From Bacillota bacterium (GTDB lineage: Bacteria > Bacillota > Clostridia > Oscillospirales > Ruminococcaceae): 46,334 bases of DNA. The first letter of the stretch is position 1; each line of letters opens with the position of its first letter. Positions 25,742 through 34,856 of the stretch are shown one piece after another. Made by a program: the position numbers and the translations under genes. The stretch is taken from the NCBI GenBank assembly GCA_029572815.1, contig JAKPUQ010000165.1, positions 1 to 46,334 of the forward strand, read 5' to 3'. A model generated the notes under the pieces. That model did no database searches. It had not been told where the DNA came from and saw only the letters and a list, made by a program, of their open reading frames with translations.

Positions 25742-25753
25742 GGAGTGAAAAAA

Positions 25754-26641
25754 ATGAAAGGCATAATTCTTGCAGGCGGCTCAGGCACAAGACTGTATCC
25801 GCTCACAATGGTAACATCGAAGCAGCTGCTTCCAGTATATGACAAGCCCATGGTTTACTATCCGCTGTCCACTCTCATGCTGGCAGGCATAAAGGAGATA
25901 CTGATAATCTCAACTCCCACGGATCTGCCCAACTTTGAGAGACTTCTCGGCGACGGCTCACAGTACGGCATTGAGCTCAGCTACAAGGTGCAGCCCAGTC
26001 CCGACGGACTTGCTCAGGCATTCATTCTCGGCAGGGAATTCATAGGCGATGACGCCTGCGCAATGGTGCTTGGCGACAATATATTCTACGGCAACGGCTT
26101 CGGAAGCATTCTCCGCTCTGCAAAGGAAAACGCAGAGAAAAATTCCCGTGCGACAGTATTCGGTTATTACGTTCCCGATCCCGAGCGCTTCGGCGTAGTG
26201 GATTTTGACGAGAACGGAAAGGCTCTTTCCATAGAGGAAAAGCCTGCACAGCCTAAGAGCAATTACGCTGTTACGGGTCTTTATTTCTATCCCGCAGGCG
26301 TAAGCGCAAGAGCAGATCAGGTAAAGCCCTCGGCAAGAGGCGAGCTTGAGATTACTACTCTCAACGAGATGTATCTTCAGGACGGACTTCTTGACGTTCA
26401 GCTTCTCGGACGCGGATTTGCATGGCTGGATACAGGAACCATGGACAGCCTTGCAGAGGCTACCAACTTCGTACAGATGGTCCAGAACCGTCAGGGCATA
26501 GAGATCTCCGCTCCCGAGGAGATAGCCTATATAAACGGCTGGATAGATAATGAAGGACTGATGAAGTCCGCAGAGAAGTATGGAAAATCGCCCTACGGAG
26601 CACATCTCAGAAGAGTTGCCGAAGGCAAAATAAAGTATTAA
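25754..26641 (+). CDS. rmlA: Glucose-1-phosphate thymidylyltransferase
   Basis: A 295-residue enzyme that makes dTDP-glucose, step one of the dTDP-L-rhamnose pathway. Motifs are the nucleotide loop [33 protein letters not shown], '[11 protein letters not shown]' and '[18 protein letters not shown]'; length and motifs are those of RmlA. ATG 25754 is preferred over the GTG at 25745, since AAGGAG (25739-25744) then lies at normal distance. It is the first of four contiguous rml genes. Confidence 0.97.
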   Translation: MKGIILAGGSGTRLYPLTMVTSKQLLPVYDKPMVYYPLSTLMLAGIKEILIISTPTDLPNFERLLGDGSQYGIELSYKVQPSPDGLAQAFILGREFIGDDACAMVLGDNIFYGNGFGSILRSAKENAEKNSRATVFGYYVPDPERFGVVDFDENGKALSIEEKPAQPKSNYAVTGLYFYPAGVSARADQVKPSARGELEITTLNEMYLQDGLLDVQLLGRGFAWLDTGTMDSLAEATNFVQMVQNRQGIEISAPEEIAYINGWIDNEGLMKSAEKYGKSPYGAHLRRVAEGKIKY

Positions 26642-26653
26642 GGAGTTAATGAC

Positions 26654-27682
26654 ATGACAATTTTTGTAACCGGAGGAGCCGGATTTATCGGTTCTAATTT
26701 CGTATTCCATATGCTCGAGACATATCCCGACTACAGAATAGTATGTCTGGACAAGCTGACCTACGCAGGCAATCTCTCAACACTTGAGCCTGTAATGAAG
26801 AACCCCAACTTCCGCTTTGTGAAGGTAGACATCTGCGACAGAGAGGCTATTTACAAGCTTTTCGAGGAGGAGAAGCCCGACATCGTTGTAAACTTTGCGG
26901 CTGAGTCACACGTTGACCGCTCCATCGAGAACCCTGAGATATTCCTCCAGACAAACATCCTCGGTACACAGGTGCTTATGGACGCCTGCCGCAAGTACGG
27001 CATACAGCGTTATCATCAGGTATCCACAGACGAGGTCTACGGCGACCTTCCCCTTGACCGTCCTGACCTCTTCTTCACAGAGGAAACTCCTATCCACACA
27101 AGCAGCCCCTACAGCTCATCAAAGGCAGGCGCCGACCTTCTGGTAATGGCTTACCACAGAACCTACGGACTGCCTGTGACTATTTCCAGGTGCTCAAACA
27201 ACTACGGTCCCTATCACTTCCCCGAGAAGCTGATACCCCTTATGATCGCAAACGCACTGGCTGACAAGCCTCTCCCCGTATACGGCGAGGGACTCAATGT
27301 CCGCGACTGGCTCTATGTTGAGGATCACTGCCGCGCTATCGACCTTATCATCCACAAGGGCAAGGTAGGCGAGGTCTACAACGTAGGCGGCCACAACGAG
27401 ATGAAGAACATCGACATCGTAAAGCTCATCTGCAAGGAGCTGGGCAAGCCCGAGAGCCTTATCACTCATGTTGAGGACAGAAAGGGTCACGATATGCGTT
27501 ATGCTATCGACCCCACCAAGATCCACAACGAGCTTGGCTGGCTGCCCGAGACAAAGTTTGAGGACGGCATCAAGAAGACTATCAAGTGGTATCTTGAAAA
27601 CCGTGAGTGGTGGGAGACCATCATCTCAGGCGAGTACCAGAACTACTATGAGAAGATGTACGGCAACCGTGCAGAGGTGTGA
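26654..27682 (+). CDS. rmlB: dTDP-glucose 4,6-dehydratase
   Basis: A 342-residue extended SDR with NAD motif [11 protein letters not shown], '[11 protein letters not shown]', the catalytic 'STDEVYGDL' block and YSSSKAG (Tyr-x3-Lys). It converts dTDP-glucose to dTDP-4-keto-6-deoxyglucose, the branch point for rhamnose (RmlC, RmlD) and probably for the VioA-like aminotransferase. It starts 12 bp after rmlA with AAGGAG. Confidence 0.97.
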   Translation: MTIFVTGGAGFIGSNFVFHMLETYPDYRIVCLDKLTYAGNLSTLEPVMKNPNFRFVKVDICDREAIYKLFEEEKPDIVVNFAAESHVDRSIENPEIFLQTNILGTQVLMDACRKYGIQRYHQVSTDEVYGDLPLDRPDLFFTEETPIHTSSPYSSSKAGADLLVMAYHRTYGLPVTISRCSNNYGPYHFPEKLIPLMIANALADKPLPVYGEGLNVRDWLYVEDHCRAIDLIIHKGKVGEVYNVGGHNEMKNIDIVKLICKELGKPESLITHVEDRKGHDMRYAIDPTKIHNELGWLPETKFEDGIKKTIKWYLENREWWETIISGEYQNYYEKMYGNRAEV

Positions 27683-27685
27683 TAA

Positions 27686-28573
27686 ATGAAAGCATTCGTA
27701 ACAGGTGTAGGCGGACAGCTTGGTCATGACGTAATGGACGAGCTGGCAAAGCGCGGATATGAGGGCGTAGGCTCCGATATACTGGAGTCTGTTCCCACAG
27801 ACTATCCCTATGTTCAGCTTGACATCACAGACGCTGAGGCAGTTGAAAAGGCAATATCCGAGGCTAAGCCCGATGTTGTTGTACACTGTGCCGCATGGAC
27901 AGCAGTTGACGCTGCCGAGGACGAGGAGAACAAGCCCAGGGTCAAGGCTATCAACGTTGACGGTACTCAGAATATCGCCAATGTGTGCAGGAAGCTTGAC
28001 TGCAAGATGATATACATTTCCACCGATTACGTTTTCAACGGACAGGGGACGGAGCCCTGGCAGCCTGACTGCAAGGACTATGCTCCCCAGAACGTGTACG
28101 GACAGTCCAAGCTGGACGGCGAGCTTGCAGTTGCAAATACACTGGATAAGTACTTCATCGTGCGTATCGCATGGGTATTCGGCGTAAACGGCAAGAACTT
28201 CATCAAGACAATGATAAACGTGGGCAAGACTCACGATGAGGTAAGGGTAGTTTCCGACCAGATAGGAACTCCCACATATACTCTCGACCTTGCAAGACTT
28301 CTTGTTGACATGGCTGAGACAGAGAAGTACGGCTACTACCATGCCACAAACGAGGGCGGATATATCTCATGGTATGATTTTACGGTGGAGATATACCGTC
28401 AGGCAGGAATGTCCACAAAGGTAACTCCCGTTACCACCGCAGAATATGGACTTTCCAAGGCGGCAAGGCCCTTCAACAGCAGGCTTGACAAATCAAAGCT
28501 TGCTGAGAACGGCTTCAAGCCGCTCCCCACATGGCAGGACGCACTTTCGAGGTACATAAAGGAGATTTTATAA
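27686..28573 (+). CDS. rmlD: dTDP-4-dehydrorhamnose reductase
   Basis: A 295-residue SDR with the motif TGVGGQLGHDV, 'YISTDYVFNG' and YGQSKLDGE (Tyr-x3-Lys). It catalyses the final NADPH- or NADH-dependent reduction to dTDP-L-rhamnose. It starts 3 bp after rmlB and shares one base with rmlC, so the order here is A-B-D-C. Confidence 0.96.
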   Translation: MKAFVTGVGGQLGHDVMDELAKRGYEGVGSDILESVPTDYPYVQLDITDAEAVEKAISEAKPDVVVHCAAWTAVDAAEDEENKPRVKAINVDGTQNIANVCRKLDCKMIYISTDYVFNGQGTEPWQPDCKDYAPQNVYGQSKLDGELAVANTLDKYFIVRIAWVFGVNGKNFIKTMINVGKTHDEVRVVSDQIGTPTYTLDLARLLVDMAETEKYGYYHATNEGGYISWYDFTVEIYRQAGMSTKVTPVTTAEYGLSKAARPFNSRLDKSKLAENGFKPLPTWQDALSRYIKEIL

Positions 28574-29181
28574 TGGGACAGATAACAGTTGAGAAAAACG
28601 TCGGAGGAATTGAGGGACTCTGCGTTATAACTCCCGCAGTTCACGGCGATGCCCGCGGCTATTTCATGGAGACCTATTCTCAGCGTGATATGGAGGAAGC
28701 AGGCATAGACATCACCTTCGTTCAGGATAATCAGTCATGTTCTTCAAAGGGAGTTCTACGCGGACTTCACTTTCAGAAGCAGTTTCCCCAGACCAAGCTG
28801 GTAAGAGCTATCAGAGGCAGCGTTTTTGACGTTGCAGTTGACCTGAGAAGCGGAAGCGCAACATATGGAAAGTGGTACGGCGTTCTCCTTACAGAGGAGA
28901 ACAAGAAGCAGTTCCTGATTCCCAAGGGCTTTGCCCACGGCTTCCTGGTCCTGAGCGATATTGCGGAATTCTGCTATAAGTGCGATGATTTCTGGCATCC
29001 CAACGATGAGGGCGGACTTGCCTGGAACGATCCCTCTATCGGTATCGTCTGGACAGATGTTATCGGCGAGTATAAGGGCTCTGCCGACAGTGAGGGCTAT
29101 ACCCTCAGTGACGGAACTCCGCTTAATCTTTCCGATAAGGACAAAAAGTGGGATACACTTGAAAATACGTTCAGCTTTTAA
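28573..29181 (+). CDS. rmlC: dTDP-4-dehydrorhamnose 3,5-epimerase
   Basis: A 202-residue cupin-like enzyme. Typical motifs are 'FVQDNQSCSSKGVLRGLHFQ' with the catalytic His in LRGLHFQ, 'VRAIRGSVFDVAVDLR' and 'IPKGFAHGFLVLSD'. It epimerises dTDP-4-keto-6-deoxyglucose at C3 and C5. The start at 28573 overlaps the rmlD stop (TAATG). It is the last gene of the polysaccharide cluster. Confidence 0.96.
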   Translation: MGQITVEKNVGGIEGLCVITPAVHGDARGYFMETYSQRDMEEAGIDITFVQDNQSCSSKGVLRGLHFQKQFPQTKLVRAIRGSVFDVAVDLRSGSATYGKWYGVLLTEENKKQFLIPKGFAHGFLVLSDIAEFCYKCDDFWHPNDEGGLAWNDPSIGIVWTDVIGEYKGSADSEGYTLSDGTPLNLSDKDKKWDTLENTFSF

Positions 29182-29193
29182 ATGCGTATAAAT

Positions 29194-29235
29194 AAGCTCT
29201 CCGAAGCAGCTAAACGGCTTCGGGGAGCTTTTTTA
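29194..29235 (+). terminator. Terminator of the polysaccharide cluster
   Basis: A 14-bp stem AAGCTCTCCGAAGC / GCTTCGGGGAGCTT with one T-G pair is followed by TTTT. Confidence 0.9.
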
Positions 29236-29293
29236 CGGCTCATGTCTTCTTATCACCATGAAAGCTCACATGATCGTTCCGGCTGTGAAAGCC

Positions 29294-29323
29294 TTGAAAT
29301 GGTGCGATGCTTCGTGATATAAT
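29294..29323 (+). promoter_or_regulatory. Promoter of the dockerin/DUF4434 gene
   Basis: TTGAAA (29294-29299) and a perfect TATAAT (29318-29323) have 18-bp spacing, 31 bp before the GTG start. Confidence 0.65.
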
Positions 29324-29354
29324 ATAATAAAGTACAAACGGGAGGAGTGACACC

Positions 29355-30602
29355 GTGAAAAAGATGCTTACTTTTTGCTTGTCTGCACTGATATGCTGCA
29401 CAGGTGCAGTTCCGATGACATCGTATTCAGCGGAGAGCAGTCCGCGGATAAGCTCATCGTTCATACAGAACTGGTACTGCCGTGACTGGAGCCCGGAGCG
29501 ATGGGAGCAGGAATTCACCGCCGCAGGTGAAGCGGGCTTTGAGTCCCTGATACTTCAGTCTTCATATGATATAGTCCGCGGAGAGTGCAGGGGAGAGAAG
29601 CACGATCCTGAGTCCTATCCCTCGGCAGAGAGCTTCTGTATATTCCCGTCAGCAGTTAAGGCGGACTATCATTCCTCACAGAACGGAGGTGACGCTCTGG
29701 AGCTGGCATTGAGAGCTGCTAAGGCAGCGGATATGAAGCTCTGGATAGGCACTGTCAGTGACGATATGTGGTGGAATTACGGCTGGGGGCAGCCCGACAG
29801 CTATTTCGTGGACTGGTGCGGGGACAACGCTAAGCTGTCCAGCAGCCTCATCGCCGAGATATGGCAGCGCTACGGCGATGAATACGGTGAGCAGATCGCA
29901 GGCTGGTACTACACCAACGAGGTCTGGAACATTGACGCCGCCTGCGAAGGCTCTGACGGAGGGCGCTATGCAGAGATCATCGGCGGCAATATCAGGGAGT
30001 GCCTTGAGTCGGTGAAGCAAAGCTGTCCCGAAAAGCCTGTGATGATAAGTCCCTTTTACAATAAGGATCTGTCCTCTCCGCAGCAGTTCGGCGACTTCAT
30101 GACTGACCTGATCTATCGCAGCGGCTTTCGCTTTGACGATATATATGCTCCTCAGGACGGAGGGGGAAGAGACTATCCTCCCGAGGTCATAAGACAATGG
30201 GCAGTGGAACAGAAAAGCGCTGTGGACGGGCGTATGCGCTTTCTGATAAACCATGAATGCTTCGGCTCTGAGCTGAAAGCCATGCCCGTTGAAAGCTTCG
30301 TGAAAAACTACTCTGCCACAGCTGATCTGGGGGAAGGGCACATCATCTTCTCCTGGAACCACTACTACGCCCCGGACAGCGGACTTAACAGGCAGTTCAC
30401 GGAGTTCAACACAGGAGCGGTCAGTGGCGATGTCAACGGTGACGGCAGCTTCAATGTGGCAGATCTGGTGCTGTTTCAGCGCCGCCTCCTTGCAGTCTCC
30501 GGCGCAGAGCTTTCTGACAGCGGAGCTGCGGATATGTGCAGGGATGGGATCCTCGACGTATTTGACCTCTGTGCCATGCGCAGGGCACTGATAAAAAAAT
30601 AA
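29355..30602 (+). CDS. Secreted dockerin protein with DUF4434-like (GH-like TIM barrel) domain
   Basis: A 415-residue exported protein. A signal peptide (MKKMLTFCLSALICCTGAVP) is followed by a domain (about 30-345) with 'SSFIQNWYCRDWSPERWEQEF', 'MKLWIGTVSDDMWW' and 'IAGWYYTNEVWNID'. This looks like the DUF4434 family, a TIM-barrel group thought to be glycoside-hydrolase related. The Glu in YYTNEVW could be catalytic, by analogy only. The C-terminus is a type I dockerin (GDVNGDGSFNVADL and ADMCRDGILDVFDL, about 355-412); the second repeat has Cys where Asn/Gly is usual. The start is GTG with GGAGGAG seven bases upstream. Substrate unknown. Confidence 0.75.
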   Translation: MKKMLTFCLSALICCTGAVPMTSYSAESSPRISSSFIQNWYCRDWSPERWEQEFTAAGEAGFESLILQSSYDIVRGECRGEKHDPESYPSAESFCIFPSAVKADYHSSQNGGDALELALRAAKAADMKLWIGTVSDDMWWNYGWGQPDSYFVDWCGDNAKLSSSLIAEIWQRYGDEYGEQIAGWYYTNEVWNIDAACEGSDGGRYAEIIGGNIRECLESVKQSCPEKPVMISPFYNKDLSSPQQFGDFMTDLIYRSGFRFDDIYAPQDGGGRDYPPEVIRQWAVEQKSAVDGRMRFLINHECFGSELKAMPVESFVKNYSATADLGEGHIIFSWNHYYAPDSGLNRQFTEFNTGAVSGDVNGDGSFNVADLVLFQRRLLAVSGAELSDSGAADMCRDGILDVFDLCAMRRALIKK

Positions 30603-30616
30603 ATTTCGATAAATAA

Positions 30617-30645
30617 TTGACAAAGTAGGCGATTTATGCTAAAAT
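30617..30645 (+). promoter_or_regulatory. Promoter of the radical SAM-PRTase gene
   Basis: TTGACA (30617-30622) and TAAAAT (30640-30645) have 17-bp spacing. A ~310-nt leader follows before the ATG at 30964. Confidence 0.7.
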
Positions 30646-30649
30646 TAAA

Positions 30650-30963
30650 AAGTATATAATAACACAATATTAATTAGCTTTGTTTTTGCCGTTTTCGGCG
30701 TTTATCCCCCCCATCACACTTCAGGCATTATCTCTACACTATACCCTTCAGGATAAGTCACAGCTCAGTGCAGCTGCACAGGGTGGTCTTGTCAGTCTCA
30801 GTAATTTTTTTCGGATGATCCCGCATATTCTCATCACAGACGGATAAATCAAAACATTAGCTGACGAGCGTATCCGCATCTTTAGCACTGTTCGCGGCTG
30901 CGTTCATTTATCATACGTCTTTGGGAAAATAAGAAAAAGAAATTATGAGGGGCAAGAATAATT
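30650..30963 (+). other. Long untranslated leader of the radical SAM-PRTase gene
   Basis: No ORF with a ribosome site was found. It contains a small GCCG-TTTT-CGGC hairpin near 30688-30700, a C7 run near 30706, and a CAGCTCAGTGCAGCTG segment near 30761. No known riboswitch was recognised. GAGGGG at 30949-30954 is the ribosome site. Confidence 0.35.
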
Positions 30964-32580
30964 ATGCTGAGAATTGAAGATTACTACACTGATGCACCGT
31001 CGGCGGGCATTATAACTATGCTCGAAAAGCCTGAGATAGTAAACAGGCTTCTGAACACCCTTATTTGTAACTTCAGGGGATTTAACTTTATGAAGCTGAA
31101 GCTGAATGTCCACCCGGTCAGAGAGGAGCTTGAGGAGTATAAAAACCTCAATCAGGCATTCCTCGATCAGATATTCAAGCTCCATGCCTACTATGACGGA
31201 CACCAGCTGGCACTCAAGCGCATACTCAGAGACATAAACTATGACACTCACCTCAACACAAAGGTCTTTTCGCCCGTTGTGGGCTGTCCCGTGGGCTGTC
31301 CCTACTGCTTTACCAAGAACGTGGTGGAGCACTTTGAAATAACCGAGGATTTCGGAAGACAGGTATTCCGCGGTCCCTACAAGATAACCAAGGACGAGGA
31401 GGGCTATGACGTTCCCGAGCTGTTCAACATCGAGAACAATGACCCCATCGACTGGTTCCTGAACTATATGTCAGATTACGGCTGCTGGAGACCCGAATGG
31501 CAGGAAAATCTCCTTCAGCAGATCATTGCGGCAAACGCTCTCAAGCGCAGGAAGGGCAAGTATCTTGATACTTTCCAGCTCATCACCAAGCGCCCGAAGG
31601 GTATAAGACTTGAGACAGTGCCCGATGGCACCGATCTCAGGAATGTTATCATGTCCTGTACAGTTGACCGTAATCAGTATACCGACCGCATCACCGAGCT
31701 TATCAGAAAGGCGGGCAATCATCGTATCACAGGCTGTGTCATATATCAGCCCGTTCTGGAGTACATCGCTCCCGACCACCTTGAGGAGTTTGCAGAGACC
31801 TTCGGACTTGAGAACTCATGGGTCATCATCGGAGGAGAGGTAGGCAAAAATGCTACTCCGCTCAGGTTTGAGTGGATCAAGGATATTGTTGACAAGTGTA
31901 TCGAGCTGGGCATACCTGTTAAAATGGAGCCCGATATAATGGCGACCGTAAAGGAAAGCGGCTATGATTTCATGGAGCAGGCTCCTGAGCCGGTTCGCGT
32001 CTCAAAGGAGATCCGAAGCAGAAATCTCGCTGCGAAAAATGCAGGCGCTTCAGCGTATTATGAGCAGAAGATCGCCGAGCTGAAAAACAAGCTGGCAGAT
32101 TGCAGTGACAACGACAGATATGATATTGCCGCATTTACCATGTTCAGCGATGTCGAGCTGATCATTGAGAGTGCAAGACGTCTGCTTGCGGGAGCTCCCG
32201 ATTTTGACATTATCCTCACCGCAGAGACAAAGGGCATACCTCTGGCTTACGAAATGGCGCGTCAGAGCGGAAAGAGCTATCTTATTGTCAGTCCGTCCGC
32301 AAGGAGTAATACGGCTGATACTATTGAAGTTCCGGTCTGTCCCGATGACGATGAGCACAAGCTGTATCTGGAGAAGGAAGACTTCCTGTCGATGAAGGAC
32401 AGAAGAGTACTGATCGCCGGAGATATAATCGGTAACGGCAGAGCTCTTAATGTACTGGCAGCCCTGGTCGAGAAAGCAGGAGGCATACCTGTTTCAAAGG
32501 TTGCGGTACTTGCCGATGAGGAGGCTTCCAGACGCAAGGATATAGTATTTCTTGATACGATACCGGCGCTTTCGTCATGA
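30964..32580 (+). CDS. Fusion of a radical SAM-type (DUF5131/Gp37-like) enzyme and a type I phosphoribosyltransferase domain
   Basis: A 538-residue protein with two parts. Residues about 40-345 carry an iron-sulphur motif, C108-x3-C112-x2-C115 in VVGCPVGCPYCF, then 'FQLITKRPKGIRL', 'SWVIIGGEVGKNATPLRFEW' and 'GIPVKMEPD'. The order of these segments recalls the DUF5131 (phage Gp37/Gp68-like) radical SAM group. Residues about 355-538 resemble an adenine/orotate-type phosphoribosyltransferase: 'FDIILTAETKGIPLAYEMAR' and 'RRVLIAGDIIGNGRALNVLAALVEKAGG', the latter in place of the usual PRPP loop with two acidic residues and TG. That loop has Gly where the first acidic residue is expected, so PRPP binding may be altered. 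It is a single gene between terminators. A nucleotide, queuosine-like or nucleic-acid modification role is speculation. Confidence 0.7.
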   Translation: MLRIEDYYTDAPSAGIITMLEKPEIVNRLLNTLICNFRGFNFMKLKLNVHPVREELEEYKNLNQAFLDQIFKLHAYYDGHQLALKRILRDINYDTHLNTKVFSPVVGCPVGCPYCFTKNVVEHFEITEDFGRQVFRGPYKITKDEEGYDVPELFNIENNDPIDWFLNYMSDYGCWRPEWQENLLQQIIAANALKRRKGKYLDTFQLITKRPKGIRLETVPDGTDLRNVIMSCTVDRNQYTDRITELIRKAGNHRITGCVIYQPVLEYIAPDHLEEFAETFGLENSWVIIGGEVGKNATPLRFEWIKDIVDKCIELGIPVKMEPDIMATVKESGYDFMEQAPEPVRVSKEIRSRNLAAKNAGASAYYEQKIAELKNKLADCSDNDRYDIAAFTMFSDVELIIESARRLLAGAPDFDIILTAETKGIPLAYEMARQSGKSYLIVSPSARSNTADTIEVPVCPDDDEHKLYLEKEDFLSMKDRRVLIAGDIIGNGRALNVLAALVEKAGGIPVSKVAVLADEEASRRKDIVFLDTIPALSS

Positions 32581-32612
32581 AATAATATGATACATATACA
32601 GTAAAGATACAT

Positions 32613-32646
32613 AAAAGGCAGCTTGCGGGCTGCCTTTTTTATTTTT
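32613..32646 (+). terminator. Terminator after the radical SAM-PRTase gene
   Basis: A stem AAAAGGCAGC / GCTGCCTTTT with a six-base loop merges into a long T tract. Confidence 0.92.
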
Positions 32647-32736
32647 CTGTCTTTTCGCAAATGCCAGTATTAAGCCATTTCGGGCGGACTGTACGTTGCT
32701 GTTGCAGGATCCGGAAAAATTTTTTTGAAAAAACCC

Positions 32737-32765
32737 TTGACAAAGTGTAACACTGCTGATATAAT
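32737..32765 (+). promoter_or_regulatory. Promoter of the GntR-ABC operon
   Basis: TTGACA (32737-32742) and TATAAT (32760-32765), both perfect, have 17-bp spacing. Confidence 0.88.
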
Positions 32766-32807
32766 TGTATACATAGTAGTTATACAATTTGAGCTTTGTT
32801 ATACAAT
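32764..32807 (+). promoter_or_regulatory. Probable GntR (YtrA-type) operator
   Basis: ATTGTATAC (32764-32772) and GTTATACAAT (32779-32788) form an imperfect inverted repeat just downstream of the -10 box, and a second direct copy GTTATACAAT lies at 32798-32807. A dimeric repressor bound here would cover the transcription start. The obvious candidate is the GntR protein encoded next, giving autorepression. Confidence 0.65.
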
Positions 32808-32852
32808 CCGGAAGGTATAACAGAGTTTTATAACCACAAGGAGTGTGCACTT

Positions 32853-33227
32853 ATGAATATCAACATCAGTAACTCGTCAGGTGAGCCGATCTACATACAG
32901 ATCGTCAACCAGATAAAAACGCTGATACTGGAGGGCAAGCTGGCAGAGGGAGAAGCTCTGCCGTCCATGCGCGTTCTCGCAACGGAGCTCCGTATCAGCT
33001 TCATGACCACAAAACGTGCCTATGAGGAGCTTGAACGCGACGGCTTTATCGAAAGCTATACGGGCAGGGGCTCCTTTGTAAAGGCGCAGAATTTAGAGCT
33101 TTATCGTGAGGAGCAGATCAAGCGTATCGAGGGACTGCTCATGGAGGCAGGAGAGACTGCCCGCAAGGCAGGCGTCACTATGGACGAGCTTCACGAGCTG
33201 CTGGACCTTGTAAACGGAGGGGAATAA
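32853..33227 (+). CDS. GntR-family repressor, YtrA subfamily
   Basis: A 124-residue regulator. The winged helix (about residues 12-78) contains 'PIYIQIVNQIKTLILEGKLAEGEALPSMRVLA' and 'TTKRAYEELERDGFIESYTGRGSFV'. The short C-terminal tail (about 40 residues, two helices) without a ligand-binding domain is the mark of the YtrA subfamily, which usually controls an adjacent ABC exporter. The start at 32853 is chosen because AAGGAG lies nine bases upstream. It is separated by 1 bp from the ATPase gene. Confidence 0.93.
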   Translation: MNINISNSSGEPIYIQIVNQIKTLILEGKLAEGEALPSMRVLATELRISFMTTKRAYEELERDGFIESYTGRGSFVKAQNLELYREEQIKRIEGLLMEAGETARKAGVTMDELHELLDLVNGGE

Positions 33228-33228
33228 T

Positions 33229-34107
33229 ATGAATGAATATGAGAATGCGATCGGTATAAAGGGCGTAACCAAGCGCTATGACGGATTTACGCTGGACAAT
33301 ATAAGCTTTGATGTGCCCAAGGGCTGTATCATGGGATTTATCGGACAGAACGGTGCAGGCAAGACCACCACTATCCGCAGTCTGCTCCACATCACCAATA
33401 TTAACAGCGGCGAGATAAGCCTGCTGGGTATGGACCATGTAAAGGACGAGGCGGAGCTGAAAAAGCGTATCGCGGTGGTATTCGATGAGCTGCCATTCCA
33501 CGATATGTTCAACGTAAAGGATATGGCAAAGATATTCCGCGGACTTTATCCCGATTGGAACGACGAGACCTATATGAAGTATATCGACCGTTTCCAGCTT
33601 CCGAAGAAAAAGAAGATAGGACAGTTTTCAAAGGGCATGAAGATGAAGCTCCAGATCGCCTGTGCCCTGTCCCACAATGCCGAGCTTCTGGTAATGGACG
33701 AGGCTACCACGGGACTGGACCCCGTTGTCCGCGACGAGATACTCCACATCTTCATGGAGTACCTTTCAGACGGCGAGCACTCTATCCTTATGTCCTCGCA
33801 CATCACCTCTGACCTTGAGAAGATAGCCGATATGGTAACATTCATCGACAAGGGCAGGATACTGCTGACAGGCTATAAGGACGAGATACTCGAAAGCCAC
33901 GGCATACTCAGGTGTGCGAAGGACTACATTCAGAATGTTGACCCCGAGGACATCGTAAGCGTACGAACCAATAATTTCGGCGCCGAGATAATGGTAAATG
34001 ACCGTGAAAGCGCAAAAATGAAGTACAGGGATACGGTGATCGATCCCGCAAGCCTTGATGATATAATGCTATACTATGTACACAGAGACGCAAAGGAGTG
34101 GTCGTAA
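33229..34107 (+). CDS. ABC transporter ATP-binding protein
   Basis: A 292-residue ATPase. Walker A is GQNGAGKTT (about 40-48), the signature is 'GQFSKGMKMKLQIA' (a variant of LSGGQ found in the YtrB/YhcH-like exporters), Walker B is LLVMDEATTGLDP, and the switch His lies in 'ILMSSHITSD'. Together with the GntR gene and two membrane genes it forms a YtrA-type export operon, a class often linked to cell envelope stress or peptide antibiotics. The substrate is unknown. Confidence 0.93.
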   Translation: MNEYENAIGIKGVTKRYDGFTLDNISFDVPKGCIMGFIGQNGAGKTTTIRSLLHITNINSGEISLLGMDHVKDEAELKKRIAVVFDELPFHDMFNVKDMAKIFRGLYPDWNDETYMKYIDRFQLPKKKKIGQFSKGMKMKLQIACALSHNAELLVMDEATTGLDPVVRDEILHIFMEYLSDGEHSILMSSHITSDLEKIADMVTFIDKGRILLTGYKDEILESHGILRCAKDYIQNVDPEDIVSVRTNNFGAEIMVNDRESAKMKYRDTVIDPASLDDIMLYYVHRDAKEWS

Positions 34108-34856
34108 TGAAACTGTACAGATCCCTTGTTTACAGAGAATGGAGACTCTCACGCGGACATTATATATTGATGACCATACTTTTCCTGCTGACGGAGACTG
34201 TGTTTATTCTCCCTGTTCTTGTGGAAAAGCAGTCTATCCTTGACGAGCCGTCGGAGGATATAAAGACGATCAAGCTGTCCATCGCAGTCATTGCACTGTT
34301 CCTTGCAGCTATAGGCGGATTTATCGCAGGAATGAACAACAGGGTGCATAAGGCTGATATAGCCAGCGGCTGGAAAAGGTATTCCTATGCACTTCCTCCC
34401 ACGGCAAAGCAGAGAGCTGCCTCAGACCTTATGATGAAGCTTCTGATGATGGCATTTTTTGCGGCTCTTGTACTCATCTATGCCGCGGCGTCAAAGGCGA
34501 TCATCGGCGGAAAAATCATAGGAAGCACTATAAGCGCATACCTCATCATATCTTCCATTGCTTTGGTTTTCGATACCATTTACTGCGGTATACTGCTTAT
34601 GGCAAACAGCAAAAATGAGTTGAAAAAATACGGTATCATCGCCTCTGCCGCAGGTGTGGCGCTGTTCTTCATTCTCACACATTTCCCCATCAAGATCGGC
34701 TCGGGGAAAAAGATCAGCATTGCAGACAGGCTGTTTAACATCATAGACACTATGAATAAGGGTTACTTTATAATGATAACTTCTGCTGTATTTGTTCTTG
34801 TCTGCGCGTTATATTACATCGTAATGTGGAGATCATACGAGAGGAGAGAAGCATAA
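34107..34856 (+). CDS. ABC-2-type membrane subunit
   Basis: A 249-residue protein with six predicted helices (about 20-38, 50-72, 112-133, 145-170, 176-192, 222-243). It begins MKLYRSLVYREWRLSRGHYI. The start at 34107 overlaps the ATPase stop (TAATG), with AAGGAG upstream. It probably forms the transmembrane pore with the next, broken gene product. Confidence 0.8.
   Translation: MKLYRSLVYREWRLSRGHYILMTILFLLTETVFILPVLVEKQSILDEPSEDIKTIKLSIAVIALFLAAIGGFIAGMNNRVHKADIASGWKRYSYALPPTAKQRAASDLMMKLLMMAFFAALVLIYAAASKAIIGGKIIGSTISAYLIISSIALVFDTIYCGILLMANSKNELKKYGIIASAAGVALFFILTHFPIKIGSGKKISIADRLFNIIDTMNKGYFIMITSAVFVLVCALYYIVMWRSYERREA

Noticed and set aside
25958..26710. 250-residue minus-strand ORF opposite rmlA
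   Set aside because: It is an antisense shadow; rmlA on the plus strand is certain.
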